The notes below the pieces were generated by a model. That model ran no database searches and was not told where the DNA came from. It saw nothing but the letters and a program-made list of their open reading frames with translations. DNA of 64,000 bases from Halomarinibacterium sedimenti (lineage in GTDB: Bacteria > Bacteroidota > Bacteroidia > Flavobacteriales > Flavobacteriaceae). A program made the position numbers and the translations under genes. The stretch spans positions 62,001 to 126,000 of the forward strand of contig NZ_JAHWDP010000003.1 of the NCBI RefSeq assembly GCF_019312585.1. Direction: 5' to 3'. This document shows positions 7,404-16,607 of this stretch, in pieces; the stretch's first letter is position 1, and every line of letters begins with the position of its first letter.

Positions 7404-9245
7404 TTACTTCTTTTTCTTACCCTCCATTTTGTCTTTAATCTCTTGAAGCTTAGAGTTTGCATCACCTAATGTTGGTTTTGACTCTTCAGCTTGTTTAGCA
7501 GCAGCTTTAGCAGCCTGCTTTACAATCTTAGCTTCTTCTTCTTTGTGAATTGACATATGAGATGCAACTACTTTCTTAAATTCTTTATTGAATTCTATAA
7601 TTACAAATTCTGCTTCTTCACCTTTTTTCAATTCGCTTCCGTCTTCTTTTTCTAAGTGACGTTTTGGTACAAAAGCACTAATATCTTCATTGAAGTTAAT
7701 TACCGCTCCTTTATCAACCATTTCGTCGATAGCAGCAGTGTGCTTAGTTCCTACAGCAAAGTCATCTTCGTATTTATCCCAAGGGTTGTCCATGGTTTGT
7801 TTGTGACCTAAGCTTAACTTACGTCCTTCCACATCCAATTCTAATACAACCACTTCTAAGGTATCACCAATATTGGTAAACTCACTTGGGTGTTTGATTT
7901 TCTTAGTCCAAGAAAGATCACTTATATAAATAAGACCATCAATTCCTTCTTCTAATTCTACAAACACACCAAAGTTTGTGAAGTTACGTACAATACCATT
8001 GTGCTTAGAGCCTACAGGATACTTTTTAGTAATATCCGTCCAAGGATCTGGCGTTAATTGTTTGATACCTAAGGACATTTTACGCTCTTCTCGATCTAAT
8101 GTTAAGATAACTGCCTCCACTTCATCACCTACATTTACGAAATCTTGAGCGCTACGCAAGTGTGTAGACCAAGACATTTCACTTACGTGAATAAGTCCTT
8201 CAACACCTTCAGCAACTTCAATAAACGCACCATAATCTGCAATAACAACTACTTTACCTTTTACTTTATCACCAACTTTCATCTCTTTTCCAAGAGCTTC
8301 CCAAGGGTGAGGATTTAATTGTTTTAGACCTAATTGGATACGCGTTTTATCTTCATCAAAATCAAGAATAACAACGTTTAATTTTTGATCTAAATCAACA
8401 ATCTCGTTAGGGTGGTTAATACGAGACCAAGAAAGGTCTGTAATGTGTACTAATCCATCTACACCTCCAAGATCTACAAATACTCCATAAGAAGTAATGT
8501 TTTTTACAACACCCTCAAGTACTTGTCCTTTTTCAAGTTGTCCAATGATTTCTTTTTTCTGCTCTTCAATATCTGCTTCGATAAGAGCTTTGTGAGAAAC
8601 TACAACGTTTTTAAATTCGTGATTGATTTTTACAATCTTGAATTCCATTGTTTTTCCAACATACACATCGTAGTCACGAATAGGTTTCACATCAATTTGT
8701 GATCCTGGCAAGAAGGCTTCAATACCAAATACATCTACAATCATACCTCCTTTAGTTCTGCACTTCACAAAACCATTAACTACGGTACCATCATCATGTG
8801 CTTTATTAACACGATCCCAAGCTTTGATGGTACGAGCCTTACGGTGAGAAAGAATTAATTGTCCAGTTGCATCTTCACGAACATCAATTAATACTTCTAC
8901 TTTGTCTCCTACTTTTAAGTTTGGATTGTAACGGAACTCGTTTAACGAAATTACACCTTCACTTTTTGCGTTGATGTCAATAATCGCATCACGGTCTGTT
9001 AAATAGACTACTTCACCTTCTACAACTTCGTCATCTAACGTGTCAACAAAGTTTTCGGCTACTAATTTTTCGAATTCTTCTAACTGTCCTTCATCTACTT
9101 GGTCGATTCCTTCTTCGTAGTTGTGCCAGTTAAAATCTTTAAGGAATTTTTCAGGGTTTGCCTCTTTTGCAGAAACTTCCTGCTTTGGTTTTGCTACAGC
9201 TACTTCTTCAGCTACAGCTTCTTCTTTTTTTGCTTTATCAGCCAT
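7404..9245 (-). CDS. rpsA: 30S ribosomal protein S1
   Basis: Binds mRNA and helps deliver it to the 30S subunit. The 613 residues contain an acidic N-terminal extension of about 60 residues, then six S1/OB-fold repeats; canonical repeat signatures include GVFVDLGGVDGLVHITDLSW, GAFIEVAEGVEGLIHVSEMSW and GVFVELEEGIDGLIYISDLSW. The C-terminus is basic and Lys/Ala-rich (DKMEGKKKK). ATG at 9245 is preceded by an A/T-rich leader without a Shine-Dalgarno. A strong promoter pair lies about 150 bases upstream, so the mRNA has a long leader. In many bacteria cmk and rpsA are neighbours; here a cargo gene separates them. Confidence 0.97.
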   Translation of the reverse strand: MADKAKKEEAVAEEVAVAKPKQEVSAKEANPEKFLKDFNWHNYEEGIDQVDEGQLEEFEKLVAENFVDTLDDEVVEGEVVYLTDRDAIIDINAKSEGVISLNEFRYNPNLKVGDKVEVLIDVREDATGQLILSHRKARTIKAWDRVNKAHDDGTVVNGFVKCRTKGGMIVDVFGIEAFLPGSQIDVKPIRDYDVYVGKTMEFKIVKINHEFKNVVVSHKALIEADIEEQKKEIIGQLEKGQVLEGVVKNITSYGVFVDLGGVDGLVHITDLSWSRINHPNEIVDLDQKLNVVILDFDEDKTRIQLGLKQLNPHPWEALGKEMKVGDKVKGKVVVIADYGAFIEVAEGVEGLIHVSEMSWSTHLRSAQDFVNVGDEVEAVILTLDREERKMSLGIKQLTPDPWTDITKKYPVGSKHNGIVRNFTNFGVFVELEEGIDGLIYISDLSWTKKIKHPSEFTNIGDTLEVVVLELDVEGRKLSLGHKQTMDNPWDKYEDDFAVGTKHTAAIDEMVDKGAVINFNEDISAFVPKRHLEKEDGSELKKGEEAEFVIIEFNKEFKKVVASHMSIHKEEEAKIVKQAAKAAAKQAEESKPTLGDANSKLQEIKDKMEGKKKK

Positions 9246-9400
9246 TTTAATTTAATATGCACCGTCTTAATTTTTATTAAGAAATCAAGCTTGTGCTTTG
9301 TATTCTATGTTCTTACTGAAAGGGTTGCGACCATCCCATAGAAGGGTTTGGTTTTTTATCTATTCCTTTTCGCTTTCAGATAATGTCGCCAAAAAGGGTC

Positions 9401-9432
9401 GCAAAAGTAATGCTTTAGTTTTGATTTTCAAA
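9401..9432 (-). promoter_or_regulatory. rpsA promoter (-33 TTTG / -7 TACTTTTGC)
   Basis: On the minus strand, TTTG (9432-9429) is followed after 19 bases by TACTTTTGC (9409-9401), a full match in both elements and spacing to the Bacteroidota housekeeping promoter. The predicted start near 9395 gives a leader of about 150 bases before the rpsA ATG. Confidence 0.75.
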
Positions 9433-9459
9433 GTGTTTTGAAAAAGTTGTATTTTATAA

Positions 9460-11058
9460 TTATTCCTTTATAAACTTCTTAGAAATAACAGAATCACTTG
9501 AAGCAATCTTAACTATGTATATCCCTTGATCAAATGAAGAAACATTTATTAGATTTTTGTTAGCAGACTTCAATAATAACTTACCACTAACATCATAGAT
9601 TGAAATACTCGCTTCTTTTTCCAAGCCAAGTATGGAAATAAACAGATTTGAAGGATTTGGTACTATCGAAATAGCATTGTTAATATTATGGTTAGAAATT
9701 CCTAATTCAACATCATATTCCGAATAATAGATATTAACTTCATTATAATGAAAAATGCCACTGTCTATATATTGTATTAAATTTTGGTGTTCGTCATAAT
9801 CTAATAAAGTGTAATAGTCTACATACCAATTTGTACCAGACCAATATTCGTATTTATATTCTAGTAAATTATCAAACTCATTATAAACTCTAGTTTCTTT
9901 TATATTATTTTCCCATTCATTATTCCAGGTTTCCCGTAGTTTTTCTATCCAAAGATTTGATGAATTATAGGTAAATAATATTCTATTTAAATTTTCCCAA
10001 GAATTTGATTCCCATTCTTGTGTAATTTCTTCTAAAATATAACTATTTGTATTGTAAGTAGTAAATCGTCTTGATTCGTTATCCCAATTGTTTGTTACTT
10101 CGTTCCATAAATATATCTGAGTTTCAGTAGGACTACCATTAGCATTGTTTGTATAGTCGTACTTCTTTTTAGTGTTCCAATTTTGAGTATTGTTATTCCA
10201 GTCTCTATAAATTATTTCTTCAATTAGATAGTTGCTCGTGTCATAAGCGGAGTTTGTAATGGTAATTCTATTCCATTCGTATTGGTTTTCACTAGTATAC
10301 TTCTGGTACTCTGCATACATTGTCACATTTTCATAGGCATCGTACTCATATACTTTTTTTCTGAGAGTTTCCCATTCATTTAAAGTGTAATCCCAAGAAT
10401 TATAAAGGTATTCTAAAAGATTCCCATTTGTGTTATATTGGTATGTTTCACTTCTGTTCCAAAACCAGTCATTACTGTCTGAATCCCACGAATATCTATT
10501 GCTTGATAGAAGAAGGTTTATATTATAAGTATTTTCAAGTCTTGACGTATTTTCCCAAGAAGAGGTATTTTCGTTCCATTGTTGACTTATTACTTCAATT
10601 TGATTGTTGTAGGTATCATATTGATAACTATATTTATTAGTATTTACCCATTCGTTAGTGATAAAGTCGAAAGATTCTATTAAATACTCTGTCACATTAT
10701 TTGGGTGATTTCCATTATAACTATAGGTATATCTATTATTGTAAGCATCAACCTCACATCCCGGTTCTGGTGTATTTTTAGTTTCTCTAGTTGCAACATT
10801 TCCATTAATATTATAGGTATAATAACTTTTTGTGGGCTGGTTTTCACAAGGTTTAAAAAAATCATCAAAATAAAAATCGATAATAGAATCTGCTAAAAAC
10901 ACTAATGTATTTGACTCTCTATTTTGTTTTTGAAATTTTGATTGTTTTTTTAATATAGAATCTACTGAAATTTTAAAAGCATCAAAATTCAGTTTGTTTT
11001 GAGAAATACCATTACTACAAAAAAGTATAATAAAAATATATGTTGCTAAACTCTTCAT
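9460..11058 (-). CDS. Type IX secretion cargo with Trp/Tyr-rich repeats and sorting domain
   Basis: A 532-residue exported protein. Residues 1-19 form a signal peptide (MKSLATYIFIILFCSNGIS). Residues about 78-430 are imperfect repeats of roughly 40-45 residues, each with a Tyr-Asn/Asp turn (YNTNGN, YDAYEN, YNEFDN, YDEHQN) and a W-rich segment (WNENTSSW, WDYTLNEW, WNEVTNNW). Residues about 462-532 are a type A sorting domain (VPNPSN, ISIYDVSGKLL, GIYIVKI), which directs export through the type IX system and surface attachment. The repeats recall YD/RHS-like solenoids but the family is not certain. It lies between the normally adjacent rpsA and cmk. The ligand is unknown. Confidence 0.85.
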   Translation of the reverse strand: MKSLATYIFIILFCSNGISQNKLNFDAFKISVDSILKKQSKFQKQNRESNTLVFLADSIIDFYFDDFFKPCENQPTKSYYTYNINGNVATRETKNTPEPGCEVDAYNNRYTYSYNGNHPNNVTEYLIESFDFITNEWVNTNKYSYQYDTYNNQIEVISQQWNENTSSWENTSRLENTYNINLLLSSNRYSWDSDSNDWFWNRSETYQYNTNGNLLEYLYNSWDYTLNEWETLRKKVYEYDAYENVTMYAEYQKYTSENQYEWNRITITNSAYDTSNYLIEEIIYRDWNNNTQNWNTKKKYDYTNNANGSPTETQIYLWNEVTNNWDNESRRFTTYNTNSYILEEITQEWESNSWENLNRILFTYNSSNLWIEKLRETWNNEWENNIKETRVYNEFDNLLEYKYEYWSGTNWYVDYYTLLDYDEHQNLIQYIDSGIFHYNEVNIYYSEYDVELGISNHNINNAISIVPNPSNLFISILGLEKEASISIYDVSGKLLLKSANKNLINVSSFDQGIYIVKIASSDSVISKKFIKE

Positions 11059-11292
11059 TTTATAGACTATATCTAATTTAAAGTTAATAAATTACTTTTA
11101 ATAAATACTATTATGATAATATATTAATTGAATAATTCAAATGCTTATACTCTAATTAATCTATAATAAAATAGTTAAAATATGTTAAATTACTACTTTG
11201 TTATACATAGTACTGTAACAAAATATTTATTGTGTCGTCTATCTAGTAACAATCATTAATCAAAAAACGAATAATTTTTAAAAACAACAATC
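11059..11292. other. AT-rich intergenic region between cargo gene and small plus-strand ORFs
   Basis: The first part of a 524-base interval with no long gene. It is very AT-rich and must hold divergent promoters for the cargo gene (minus) and the small ORFs (plus). Only near matches are visible (for example TACTTTG at about 11198 on the plus strand, one base short of TAnnTTTG). I see no tRNA or stable RNA fold. Confidence 0.5.
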
Positions 11293-11379
11293 ATGAGAAC
11301 ATTAAACAGCAACACCTTAACAGAAAAGCCAAAAACCTCTTTAGGATTTGTATGGAATAACAAAAGGAGATACAGATAA
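11293..11379 (+). CDS. Putative 28-residue basic microprotein
   Basis: ATG at 11293 opens a 28-codon ORF beginning MRTLNSNTLTEKPK and ending FVWNNKRRYR, net charge about +6, with four Arg/Lys in the last five residues. The start codon sits behind an A-rich leader (AAAAACAACAATC), the usual initiation context in this phylum. It is followed 25 bases later by a second small ORF and then a terminator, so the two look like one short transcript. I do not recognise the family. It may instead be a leader peptide or a chance ORF. Confidence 0.45.
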   Translation: MRTLNSNTLTEKPKTSLGFVWNNKRRYR

Positions 11380-11404
11380 CGCTTAACTTTAAAAATCTAG
11401 CATT

Positions 11405-11539
11405 ATGAACCCACTTTTAAGAAACCATAAAGTATTGAAGAGAGAACACAAACGGAGGGATATACACTTTCTTAAAAGAATTTGCTTCCCAAACGTAACG
11501 ACAGGACCTAGCAAATACAACGAATTTTATGCAATATAA
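11405..11539 (+). CDS. Putative 44-residue basic microprotein
   Basis: ATG at 11405 opens a 44-codon ORF. The N-terminal half is strongly basic (RNHKVLKREHKRRD, residues 6-19), net charge about +7, with one Cys at residue 27 and an aromatic C-terminus (YNEFYAI). The stop is 21 bases before a terminator stem. It runs opposite to the flanking minus-strand genes. No family recognised; nucleic-acid binding would fit the charge but is only a guess. Confidence 0.45.
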   Translation: MNPLLRNHKVLKREHKRRDIHFLKRICFPNVTTGPSKYNEFYAI

Positions 11540-11553
11540 GCTAGAATTAGAAT

Positions 11554-11584
11554 AAAAAAGCCACTCAATCGAGTGGTTTTTTTT
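11554..11584 (+). terminator. Terminator of the small ORF pair, probably bidirectional
   Basis: Stem CCACTC/GAGTGG (11561-11576) with a 4-base loop, A-run before and eight T after. It ends the plus-strand small ORFs; read on the minus strand it also follows cmk, whose stop codon overlaps it at 11585-11583. Confidence 0.85.
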
Positions 11585-12275
11585 ATACCCTTCCGGCAAT
11601 TCTATCTTTAGCAAGCTGCAATAACATATGAAATTGATCTTCTTGGTTGGTTTCGCTATTGTCAATAACAATAGCTCCCTCGGCAATTTTTAAAGGAGAA
11701 TCTCTGCGATTAGAATCAATTTGATCTCGCTCCGTAACGTTTTCTAACACCTCTTCAAACGAGATAGTGTCTCCTCTTTCTAGTAACTCTTTGTAACGAC
11801 GTTCTGCTCTTACTTGTGGGGAAGCCGTCATAAATATTTTTAATTCAGCATTAGGAAAAACCACCGACCCAATATCTCTACCGTCCATCACGATGCCTCC
11901 CTCCTTACCCATTTCTTGTTGCTGTTCCACTAGTTTTTTACGCACTTCTGAAACCGTAGCAATAGGACTTACGAATTCCGATACTTCCAAAGTGCGAATC
12001 TGTTTTTCTACATTTTCATCATTCAAATACATTTCGGCTTTCTCTTCTTTATTCTTTTTGAATGTTAATTGGATTTCCGCCAAAGAATCAATCAGTTTTT
12101 CTTTATCGAAATGTGATTCAGAAATAATTCCTTTTCGTAATGCAAAAAGAGTAACGGCCCTATACATCGCTCCAGAATCCACAAAAATATATCCCAAATA
12201 ATCTGCCAGTTGTTTTGCTACCGTGCTTTTGCCAGTGGAAGAATGTCCGTCAATAGCTATGGTAATTTTTCGCAT
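11583..12275 (-). CDS. cmk: (d)CMP kinase
   Basis: Phosphorylates CMP and dCMP to the diphosphates. The P-loop is GHSSTGKSTVAKQLA at residues 10-24, followed by FVDSGAMYRAVTLFALRKG, the CMP-binding MDGRDIGSVVFP and the lid-region RRYKELLERGD. 230 residues is normal. Its ATG overlaps the porQ stop by one base (TAATG), so it is coupled to porQ. The stop codon runs into the bidirectional terminator shared with the plus-strand small ORFs. Confidence 0.96.
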   Translation of the reverse strand: MRKITIAIDGHSSTGKSTVAKQLADYLGYIFVDSGAMYRAVTLFALRKGIISESHFDKEKLIDSLAEIQLTFKKNKEEKAEMYLNDENVEKQIRTLEVSEFVSPIATVSEVRKKLVEQQQEMGKEGGIVMDGRDIGSVVFPNAELKIFMTASPQVRAERRYKELLERGDTISFEEVLENVTERDQIDSNRRDSPLKIAEGAIVIDNSETNQEDQFHMLLQLAKDRIAGRV

Positions 12276-13294
12276 TATTGAAGGTTTATATTGAGTCCGA
12301 AAAAGCTCGTTGCAGCCGCCGAGTTATATTTTGAATAGGCGTAGCTCAGCCTAAGTTTATTCAATTTAATTGAAAATCCTGCGCTTAATCCAGCAAAGGA
12401 ACGCTGTTCTATAATTCGTAGTTCTTCTGCACGTCGTAAATTATATCCCAATCGTAAGTTAAAACCACTTTCTGGAAAAAGCTCGATTCCTACTATCATA
12501 TGCCGAAAAGCATTATCGACAAAGGTGATTTTTTCGGATGTAGTGTTGCCCTCCAAGTCAATTTCATCACGATTAGGATTTGCAAAAGCAATATTCCACG
12601 TTTGCATATTTTCCAATGTAAAATGCCAACGAATAGGTATATTTTGTAGTGTTTGTGAGATTCCTAATACAACTTCAAAAGGTAATTTTTCGATGGTATT
12701 CTCGTATGGTTGAATTTGTGTTCCTAAATTTCTGGCTACTGCCGTAATATGTAAATCCCAATCTTCATAAACATACATCACCGCGACATCCACGGCCACA
12801 CCAAAAGAACTGTATTGTTCTAGTTTTGAAGAAATAAATTTGACATTCCCTCCAATATGAAAATTAGTGAAAGCAATATTTCTAGCGTGCCCAAAAGAAA
12901 GCGCTACTTCACCTCCACCAAAGCTATTGGTAGCATTTCCTTGTTCATCGTAGCCGTCAAATTTTCCGTAGTTAATGTAGGTTATCCCTGTATGCAATAC
13001 TTGTGTTCGTCGATCCCATAAATAGGCATAGGAAGCTGTTCCGTAGTTTACATCACCAATATAGTTATTGTAATTTAGGGAAAGTTGATTATCCATTTCT
13101 GGATTAATACTTGCTGGATTGTAGATAGCTTGGGTAGGATCATAGTCGTAATTTGTTACTACTTTCCCTCCTAACGCTACTTGTCGTGGTGAAATACCCA
13201 AATTTAGAAATTGATAGGTTGCTCTACCTCCTACTTGAGCAAAAGATGCTGTAGCAATAAAAAGGCAACCTAATAAAGTGAGTTTTTGAACCAT
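12275..13294 (-). CDS. porQ: Type IX secretion system protein PorQ
   Basis: A 339-residue predicted outer membrane beta-barrel with a signal peptide (residues 1-19, cut after ATASFAQ). The start of the mature protein (GGRATYQFLNLGISPRQVALGG, not quoted in full elsewhere) and the NPASINPEMDNQLSLNYNNY segment are typical of PorQ, a PorV-like barrel of the type IX machinery implicated in cargo maturation. C-terminal strands end in an aromatic-rich segment. It is coupled to cmk by a one-base overlap and follows lon by 95 bases on the same strand. Confidence 0.9.
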   Translation of the reverse strand: MVQKLTLLGCLFIATASFAQVGGRATYQFLNLGISPRQVALGGKVVTNYDYDPTQAIYNPASINPEMDNQLSLNYNNYIGDVNYGTASYAYLWDRRTQVLHTGITYINYGKFDGYDEQGNATNSFGGGEVALSFGHARNIAFTNFHIGGNVKFISSKLEQYSSFGVAVDVAVMYVYEDWDLHITAVARNLGTQIQPYENTIEKLPFEVVLGISQTLQNIPIRWHFTLENMQTWNIAFANPNRDEIDLEGNTTSEKITFVDNAFRHMIVGIELFPESGFNLRLGYNLRRAEELRIIEQRSFAGLSAGFSIKLNKLRLSYAYSKYNSAAATSFFGLNINLQ

Positions 13295-13389
13295 TAACCT
13301 AGTAAACGTTCCTTGGAGTTTAAACGACTACAATGATAATTTATTTTCGGCGAGTAAAAAAGGATTATCCTTTCATCATTTTTATGAAT

Positions 13390-15840
13390 TTAAAGCTTTT
13401 TGGGGTTTTTCACCTTTTGCTTGGTAAGCGCCACATCTAATACTTCACTCATTTCTTTTACATAATGAAAAGTCAATCCTTTAAGATATTCAGGTTTTAT
13501 TTCCTCAATATCTCGCCGATTATCCTCACAAAGAACAATTTCTTTAATTCTAGCACGCTTTGCAGCTAATATTTTTTCCTTAATTCCACCCACAGGAAGC
13601 ACTTTTCCACGAAGGGTAATTTCACCCGTCATGGCGAGACTTTTCTTTACTTTTCGCTGTGTAAATAAAGACACTAAGGAGGTTAACATCGTAATTCCAG
13701 CACTAGGGCCATCCTTAGGTGTAGCTCCTTCGGGAACGTGAATATGAATATTGTAATTTTCAAAAACATCCGGATTAATATCCAGTTTTTCAGCATTCGA
13801 TTTAATGTATTCCAGTGCAATGGTGGCAGATTCTTTCATTACAGTTCCCAAATTACCTGTCATGTTTAAGGTTCCTTTTCCTTTGGAAATTGCCGATTCA
13901 ATAAATAAAATATCACCTCCCACTCTTGTCCAAGCCAATCCAGTGACAACACCAGCCACATCATTATTTTCATATTTATCACGCTCCATTTTAGGCGCTC
14001 CTAACACCTCAATGATCATTTTATTTGAGACAGTCACTTGGTACTCTTCTTCCATGGCAATTTTCATAGTCGCATGACGTACCATTTTTGCAATTTGCTT
14101 CTCTAAGGTACGCACACCACTCTCCCGTGTATAGCCTTCCACAATTTTTTCTAATTGAGGTTTCCCTATTTTTAAATGTGCGGTTGAAAGTCCGTGTTCT
14201 TTTAATTGCTTTGGAAGCAAATGTCTTTTTGCTATTTCAACTTTCTCTTCAATAGTATATCCTGAAACGTTGATAATCTCCATTCGGTCTCTTAACGCCG
14301 GCTGAATGGTACTTAAACTATTGGATGTTGCAATAAACATTACTTTAGATAAGTCGTATCCCAACTCCAAAAAGTTGTCGTAAAAGGCACTGTTCTGTTC
14401 TGGATCGAGCACTTCCAACATTGCCGATGAAGGATCCCCTTGACTCCCTACCGAAAGTTTATCGATTTCATCCAAAACAAATACAGGATTGCTTGTTCCT
14501 GCTTTTTTAATGCTTTGCACAATGCGTCCTGGCATAGCTCCAATATACGTCTTACGGTGGCCTCTAATTTCGGCCTCGTCACGTAAGCCCCCTAAAGACA
14601 TACGCACATATTTTCGACCTAATGCTTCGGCAATGGATTTTCCTAAAGAGGTTTTACCCACTCCTGGAGGTCCATACAAACAAAGTATGGGTGATTTCAT
14701 ATCATTCCGAAGTTTTAAAACGGCTAAATATTCTATAATACGTTGTTTTACATCATCCAATCCATAATGATCTCTATCTAGGATTTTTCTGGCGCGTTTT
14801 AAATCGAATTTATCTTTGCTAAATTCATTCCATGGCAGTTCTAGCAGTAAATCCAAATAATTTCTTTGAATGCTGAATTCTGCCACCTGCGGATTCATAC
14901 GCTGAAGCTTTGCAATCTCCTTTTCAAAATGTTTTTTTACATCTTCATTCCATTTTTTTGTTTTGCTTCTCGCCCGCATTTCTTCAATTTCAACTTCATG
15001 AGAAGGACCACCCAACTCCTCTTGAATGGTTTTCATTTGTTGCTGAAGGAAATACTCGCGCTGTTGTTTTGAAATATCACTTTCCACTTTCGACTGAATA
15101 TCCATTCTAAGGGAAAGTTTTTGTAGTTCAATGTTAAGATATTTCAAAGTTTCCATGGCTCGTTCCTGCAGGTCATTAATCTCCAGCAATTGTTGTTTTT
15201 CTTTTACTGAAATATTCAAATTGGAGCACACAAAATTGATTAAGAAAGGAACACTTTCAATATTTTTAATTGCAAAAGCCGCATCCGACGGAATGTTCGG
15301 GCTGTCTTTAATAATATCTATTGCCAATTCTTTTATTGTGTCTATCACAGCGCTAAAATGTTTGTCATCTTTCGCAGGCCGTGCTTCGGCAACTTCTTTA
15401 ATTGTTGCTGTTAAATAAGGGTCTGTCGTGACCAGTTGTGAAACTTCAAATCTTTTTTTACCTTGAATAATAACGGTTGTATTGCCATCTGGCATTTTTA
15501 ATACCCGTAGTATTCTAGCAACAGTTCCTACGGTATTTATGTCTTCAAATCCCGGGTTTTCTTTGGTTTCATCTTTTTGGGAAACTACTCCAATAACCTT
15601 ACTTCCCTTGTTAGTTTCATTGATGAGTTTAATGGACTTATCTCTTCCTGCAGTAATAGGAATCACCACACCAGGGAAAAGTACCGTATTTTTTAATGGT
15701 AATATTGGAAGTGTTTCTGGCAAATCTTCTTTTGCCATGGCATCCTCATCTTCGGGCGTCATTAAAGGAATTAACTCGGCATCTTCATTTAAATCTTGAA
15801 ATGACAAACTGTCTATGGATATCAATTTTGTTTTCGTCAT
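13390..15840 (-). CDS. lon: Lon ATP-dependent protease
   Basis: Cytoplasmic AAA+ serine protease that degrades damaged and regulatory proteins. The 816-residue product has the N-terminal substrate domain ([19 protein letters not shown]), the Walker A loop GPPGVGKTS, Walker [10 protein letters not shown], and the proteolytic domain with the catalytic Ser in [10 protein letters not shown] and the catalytic Lys in [13 protein letters not shown]. Reading could open 14 residues earlier at 15882, but ATG 15840 gives the usual N-terminus and sits 24 bases after a clean -7 box. It diverges from the ECF sigma operon. Confidence 0.97.
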   Translation of the reverse strand: MTKTKLISIDSLSFQDLNEDAELIPLMTPEDEDAMAKEDLPETLPILPLKNTVLFPGVVIPITAGRDKSIKLINETNKGSKVIGVVSQKDETKENPGFEDINTVGTVARILRVLKMPDGNTTVIIQGKKRFEVSQLVTTDPYLTATIKEVAEARPAKDDKHFSAVIDTIKELAIDIIKDSPNIPSDAAFAIKNIESVPFLINFVCSNLNISVKEKQQLLEINDLQERAMETLKYLNIELQKLSLRMDIQSKVESDISKQQREYFLQQQMKTIQEELGGPSHEVEIEEMRARSKTKKWNEDVKKHFEKEIAKLQRMNPQVAEFSIQRNYLDLLLELPWNEFSKDKFDLKRARKILDRDHYGLDDVKQRIIEYLAVLKLRNDMKSPILCLYGPPGVGKTSLGKSIAEALGRKYVRMSLGGLRDEAEIRGHRKTYIGAMPGRIVQSIKKAGTSNPVFVLDEIDKLSVGSQGDPSSAMLEVLDPEQNSAFYDNFLELGYDLSKVMFIATSNSLSTIQPALRDRMEIINVSGYTIEEKVEIAKRHLLPKQLKEHGLSTAHLKIGKPQLEKIVEGYTRESGVRTLEKQIAKMVRHATMKIAMEEEYQVTVSNKMIIEVLGAPKMERDKYENNDVAGVVTGLAWTRVGGDILFIESAISKGKGTLNMTGNLGTVMKESATIALEYIKSNAEKLDINPDVFENYNIHIHVPEGATPKDGPSAGITMLTSLVSLFTQRKVKKSLAMTGEITLRGKVLPVGGIKEKILAAKRARIKEIVLCEDNRRDIEEIKPEYLKGLTFHYVKEMSEVLDVALTKQKVKNPKKL

Positions 15841-15863
15841 AATAATTTTTAAGACATTCTGTC

Positions 15864-15872
15864 GCAAAAATA
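15864..15872 (-). promoter_or_regulatory. lon -7 box TATTTTTGC
   Basis: A perfect TAnnTTTGC on the minus strand, 24 bases upstream of the lon ATG. The TTG seen upstream is only 7 bases away, so a -33 element is not clear. Confidence 0.55.
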
Positions 15873-16055
15873 GAATTTGCAACGGTCTTCTTTAGTAAAT
15901 TAGTGTCTTATATGCGCTCTAAAGGGTTGAATAATCAACTTTTAAGCTATTTTTTTCAATCCTATAATTCAATAGTTATGCCAGCTCATAAATTTTTCAT
16001 TTTAAAGTGTAACATTTTTAATCCCTGTATATCTCTATACTAAACAATTGTTTTT

Positions 16056-16607
16056 TTGGCACTAACCGATCAAAAAATAGAATCATTACTCGCTCTTTGT
16101 CAGAAGGGAAATCAGTTGGCACAATTAGAAGTGTACAATCGTTACAGTAAGGCCATGTATAATACGGCATTACGCATTGTTAAAAACGAAGTCGAAGCCG
16201 AAGATGTTATGCAAGAATCGTTTATAGCAGCATTTAGCAAATTAGATTCTTTTAAAGGTACAGCAACCTTTGGGTCTTGGTTAAAGCGAATAGTCATTAA
16301 CAATAGCATTGTACAATATAGAAAGGGCCAACGATTTACAGAATTGTCAGAATATGATTTAAAAGAAGAAGCCGAAGAAGGTTTTGGAATTGAAAGCGAA
16401 GACTATGGCAGCACCAAAGTAGCAGAACTACTCCACTGCCTGGAAACACTTCACGAAAATTACAAAACAATACTTACACTTCATTTTATTGAAGGATATG
16501 ATTACGAAGAAATTTGTGATATTCTTCAAATAAGTTATGCCAATTGTAGAACAATGATTTCCAGAGCCAAAGAAAGTTTAAGAACTAAGTTAACCGTAAG
16601 CGCATGA
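16056..16607 (+). CDS. ECF-type RNA polymerase sigma factor
   Basis: A 183-residue extracytoplasmic-function sigma factor. Region 2 is visible in YNRYSKAMYNTALRIV and EAEDVMQESFIAAF (core and -10 recognition), and region 4 as the C-terminal HTH HFIEGYDYEEICDILQISYA. The only suitable start is TTG at 16056; no ATG fits before region 2. The stop overlaps the next ATG (ATGA), and that gene encodes a one-span membrane protein, so the sigma is probably held at the membrane until an envelope signal. The product may autoregulate this operon. Confidence 0.93.
   Translation: MALTDQKIESLLALCQKGNQLAQLEVYNRYSKAMYNTALRIVKNEVEAEDVMQESFIAAFSKLDSFKGTATFGSWLKRIVINNSIVQYRKGQRFTELSEYDLKEEAEEGFGIESEDYGSTKVAELLHCLETLHENYKTILTLHFIEGYDYEEICDILQISYANCRTMISRAKESLRTKLTVSA

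Noticed and set aside
9325-9404. 8-bp inverted repeat TTGCGACC/GGTCGCAA as an rpsA leader hairpin
   Set aside because: The upstream arm (9404-9397) overlaps the -7 box and lies before or across the predicted transcription start, so it would not be in the RNA.
15926-15939. GTTGA-ATAA-TCAAC dyad between lon and the ECF sigma gene
   Set aside because: Only five paired bases, no repeated copies and no promoter box beside it; expected by chance in AT-rich DNA.
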